Shown here in pieces: positions 62,168-64,000 of a stretch of 64,000 nt of DNA; position 1 is the stretch's first letter, and the number at the start of each line of letters is the position of its first letter. This DNA comes from Chryseobacterium sp. ERMR1:04 (GTDB lineage Bacteria; Bacteroidota; Bacteroidia; Flavobacteriales; Weeksellaceae). Both the position numbers and the translations under genes were made by a program. The stretch is from contig NZ_LIRF01000005.1 of assembly GCF_001297705.1 (NCBI RefSeq), forward strand, positions 248,001 through 312,000, written 5' to 3'. Below the pieces are notes generated by a model, which saw nothing but the letters and a program-made list of their open reading frames with translations, did not search any database and was not told the DNA's origin.

Positions 62168-62277
62168 GATAAATGCTTCGACTTCATTCAAAGTGGCATC
62201 ACTAAAATTGACTGTTATATGAAGATAGTTCATATTAGAAATGTCAGGCTGAGCGGAGTCGAAGCATCTTTTTATCT
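62168..62277. repeat. TCGAAGC hairpin element between convergent genes
   Basis: AGATAAATGCTTCGACTTC pairs with GAGTCGAAGCATC and TTTTTATCT, giving arms of about 19 bp. TATTAGAAATGTCAGGCTGA inside matches the 44530 copy. It lies between the PEGA gene and the dienelactone hydrolase gene and may end both transcripts. Confidence 0.65.
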
Positions 62278-62292
62278 ATTAAAATTTACATC

Positions 62293-63036
62293 TTATTTCA
62301 GAATTTCCTTCAAAAACATCAACGTATGATTCCATGCTCTTTTGGCCATCACTTCATTGTAATCTGGTGATTTTGGATCTGTAAAAGTATGTTTTGAATG
62401 GGCATACGTGATGATTTGCCAATCTGCATTGCCTTCATTCATTTCTTTTATTAAATTATTATAATCGTCTGGCGTTACGCTTTTATCGTCTGCCGGGTTT
62501 TCAACGAGAATTTTAGTAGATATCGCTCCGTTTTTTCTGGTTTGATCTTTACCAATACTTCCATGAATGGAAACAACGCCTACCACAGGCAAGCTTCCTC
62601 TCGCAGATTCTAACGCTCCTGTTCCTCCGAAACAATAACCAATCACAGCAATTTTATTGGAAATCGCTCCGTTTTTCTTTAACTGCTCTAAAGCCAAAGA
62701 AATACGTTTTTGGTATTCTGCATAATTTTGCTTGTAGTGTCCCGCAGCTTTTCCTGCGGCATCATTGTCGGCAGGAATATTTCCTTCACCATAAATGTCA
62801 GCTACAAAGGCTATATAGCCTTGCTTTTCCAGTTCAGCGGCGGCCGTTTTTGCTTCTTCATCAATTCCTTTCCAGGCGGGAAGAATTAAAACTCCTGGAA
62901 GTTTTTTTCCTGCGTTGGAAGTTACCAAACCATTCAGTTTTTGTGCACCATCCTGATAAGAAACTTTTTTAAGATTCTGACTGAAAATTGTTCCTGAACT
63001 CATGAGTAATGCTGTTATTAAGATTGAGCGTATCAT
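62293..63036 (-). CDS. Exported dienelactone-hydrolase-family protein
   Basis: 247 aa, alpha/beta hydrolase with a signal peptide (about 1-19, LLMSSGTIFSQ). Triad candidates are Cys135 in VIGYCFGGTGALE (the G-x-C-x-G-G elbow of dienelactone hydrolases), Asp183 or Asp184 and His216 (AHSKHTFTDP). Export to the periplasm is unusual compared with cytoplasmic ClcD but common in Bacteroidota. Substrate unknown. Its start lies 20 bp from a dispersed repeat. Confidence 0.88.
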   Translation of the reverse strand: MIRSILITALLMSSGTIFSQNLKKVSYQDGAQKLNGLVTSNAGKKLPGVLILPAWKGIDEEAKTAAAELEKQGYIAFVADIYGEGNIPADNDAAGKAAGHYKQNYAEYQKRISLALEQLKKNGAISNKIAVIGYCFGGTGALESARGSLPVVGVVSIHGSIGKDQTRKNGAISTKILVENPADDKSVTPDDYNNLIKEMNEGNADWQIITYAHSKHTFTDPKSPDYNEVMAKRAWNHTLMFLKEILK

Positions 63037-63055
63037 ATTTTGTAATTTAATTAGT

Positions 63056-63153
63056 TTAACACAAACTACACCAATATCTTCACAAATAGCACTATCATAA
63101 TTTGTGTTTTTTAGTGTTAAAATTTCGTGAAATTTGTGTTTGAAGTAAAATTC
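63056..63153. repeat. Dispersed CACAAA/TTTGTG repeat, copy 2
   Basis: Landmarks AACACAAACTACACCAA, TTCACAAA, AATTTGTGTTTGAAG and TAAAATTCT follow the order in 27844-27938. Confidence 0.6.
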
Positions 63154-63209
63154 TCATCTAAATTAATAAAAATAACGTATAAAGAAGATGAATAGAATGT
63201 TATAAAATA

Positions 63210-63638
63210 TTAAGCTTTATAAAACTGATACTCGCCGTTTTCATAATACGCATTAATATGTTGCAATCCATTCGTTAAAACAATTTCTGTTGCTCCGATA
63301 ATAGAGTTGTATCTTGCAGTTTGCTCAAATGTTTTTTCCGTTAATTTAATAGATGGAGCTTTGCATTCTATCAGTATTTTAGGCTTTGCTTTTTCGGTAA
63401 CTAAAAGGTCAATTCTTTTCGTTAAGCCGTTTAAAACGATCTTTTTTTCAGTAATTAAAGCCGATACCGAATAGGATTTTACGGTGAGATAATAATGTAT
63501 CCAGTGTTGCCGAACCCATTCTTCGGGGGTGAGCAAAAGGTAAGTTTTACGAACGACATCATAAATAAAAAACTTATCTTTGTCTTTCTTGAATTTAAAA
63601 TCAAAAGTTTCCTGAAAATTCAGTTTTGGGAGTTCCAT
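63210..63638 (-). CDS. HsdR_N-type PD-(D/E)XK nuclease-fold protein
   Basis: 142 aa with the type I restriction enzyme R subunit N-terminal fold (HSDR_N_2): YDVVRKTYLLLTPEEWVRQH, GLTKRIDLLVTEKAKPKILIE with Asp and the E-x-K CKAPS segment (IECKAP). No helicase or methylase follows, so this is a stand-alone domain found beside holA in many Bacteroidota and not a restriction system. Its ATG is 9 bp from that of holA on the other strand. Confidence 0.85.
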   Translation of the reverse strand: MELPKLNFQETFDFKFKKDKDKFFIYDVVRKTYLLLTPEEWVRQHWIHYYLTVKSYSVSALITEKKIVLNGLTKRIDLLVTEKAKPKILIECKAPSIKLTEKTFEQTARYNSIIGATEIVLTNGLQHINAYYENGEYQFYKA

Positions 63639-63647
63639 TATAGTAAG

Positions 63648-64000
63648 ATGAAAGAATTAGATTTAATCCTCAAAAATATTAAAAATAAAGAAGTTTTACC
63701 TATTTATTTTTTCCACGGAGATGAACCTTATTTTATTGATTTAGCGGTAAAAGCTTTTGAACACGACTTTTTGGGAGAGGACGAAAAAGCCTTCAACCAA
63801 ACGGTTACCTACGGAAAAGATACAACCTATCAGGAAATTCTTTCGTTGGCGAGGCAGTTTCCAATGATGGGAGACAAGCAGGTTATTATCGTAAAAGAAG
63901 CACAGGATCTTAAGTTAAATGAAGAAGAAGGGAGAGCTTTAGAAGCGTATATTGAAAACCCTGTTCCTTCCACCGTTTTGGTTTTTGCCCACAAACACAA
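63648..64000 (+). CDS. holA: DNA polymerase III delta subunit, N-terminal part (cut by window edge)
   Basis: Clamp-loader subunit that opens the sliding clamp. The frame from ATG 63648 is open to the window end (117 codons plus 2 bases). It reads MKELDLILKNIKNKEV, then LPIYFFHGDEPYFIDLAVKA, matching the family N-terminus (P-x-Y-x-x-x-G-x-E). The C-terminal two thirds lie outside the window. The stand-alone HsdR_N gene is divergent, 9 bp away, so its promoter must lie inside that gene; TATCTTTG at 63575-63582 is a candidate. Confidence 0.92.
   Translation, partial: MKELDLILKNIKNKEVLPIYFFHGDEPYFIDLAVKAFEHDFLGEDEKAFNQTVTYGKDTTYQEILSLARQFPMMGDKQVIIVKEAQDLKLNEEEGRALEAYIENPVPSTVLVFAHKH

Noticed and set aside
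63210..63638. Type I restriction system
   Set aside because: Only the N-terminal R-subunit fold is present; there is no helicase, methylase or specificity gene nearby.

Overview
The window looks like chromosomal DNA of a flavobacterium (Bacteroidota, Flavobacteriia), most likely Chryseobacterium or a close relative in the Weeksellaceae. Reasons: AT-rich DNA with weak Shine-Dalgarno sites; several promoters of the Bacteroidota type (TTG, 17-23 bp, TAnnTTTG); fused SecDF; a secreted sugar dehydrogenase with a C-terminal type IX sorting domain; a TonB-dependent receptor with an N-terminal carboxypeptidase-like domain; and an arginine pathway built on the transcarbamylase that uses N-acylated ornithine. 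No rRNA, tRNA, CRISPR array or prophage was seen.

Layout. 1-4.5 kb (minus): partial TonB receptor, mltG, dapF, a GGFRN-repeat lipoprotein, pnuC. 4.6-13.6 kb: amino-acid permease, secreted BNR-like protein, hemN, T9SS-exported sugar dehydrogenase, secDF. 14-23.7 kb: MFS efflux pump, tatA, PAP2 phosphatase, TPR protein, trmL, rlmH, yihY, nhaA, rel and a small stress-type protein. 23.9-34.8 kb (minus): a carboxylate-use block running porin, MHS transporter, two small membrane proteins, symporter-sensor kinase, CheY-like regulator, prpE, acs. 34.9-44.5 kb: a zinc-ribbon/HTH regulator divergent from an almost complete arginine cluster (GNAT, argG, argC, argD, argF', argB, M20 deacylase, argH). 44.6-51.3 kb: AsnC/Lrp regulator, then pyrB, carA, a REP-associated transposase, and carB with a one-base frameshift. 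51.6-64 kb: small accessory genes (antitoxin-like protein, lipoproteins, acetyltransferases, serine hydrolase), an EamA transporter, an ICL/PEP-mutase-ada pair, DUF2911, cupin, PEGA lipoprotein, dienelactone hydrolase, an HsdR_N protein and the start of holA.

How the genes work together. The arginine genes and the pyrB-carA-carB genes share carbamoyl phosphate as a common intermediate and lie side by side. Residue 90 of the transcarbamylase is Val, which suggests succinylated rather than acetylated intermediates. pyrB is preceded by a 23-codon leader reading frame, a small hairpin, a U-rich stretch and an intrinsic terminator: the architecture of the E. coli pyrBI attenuator, here in a flavobacterium and starting from an almost leaderless transcript.

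The intergenic DNA is unusually rich in dispersed repeats. At least five families recur: REP-like palindromes around the RAYT transposase, TCGAAGC hairpins at gene ends, two kinds of larger hairpin element, and a CACAAA/TTTGTG element. A 60-bp promoter-operator cassette with TGTYCAT direct repeats is duplicated in front of the EamA and ICL/PEP-mutase-ada genes. Two homopolymer frameshifts (carB and a surface-type protein) may be sequencing errors.
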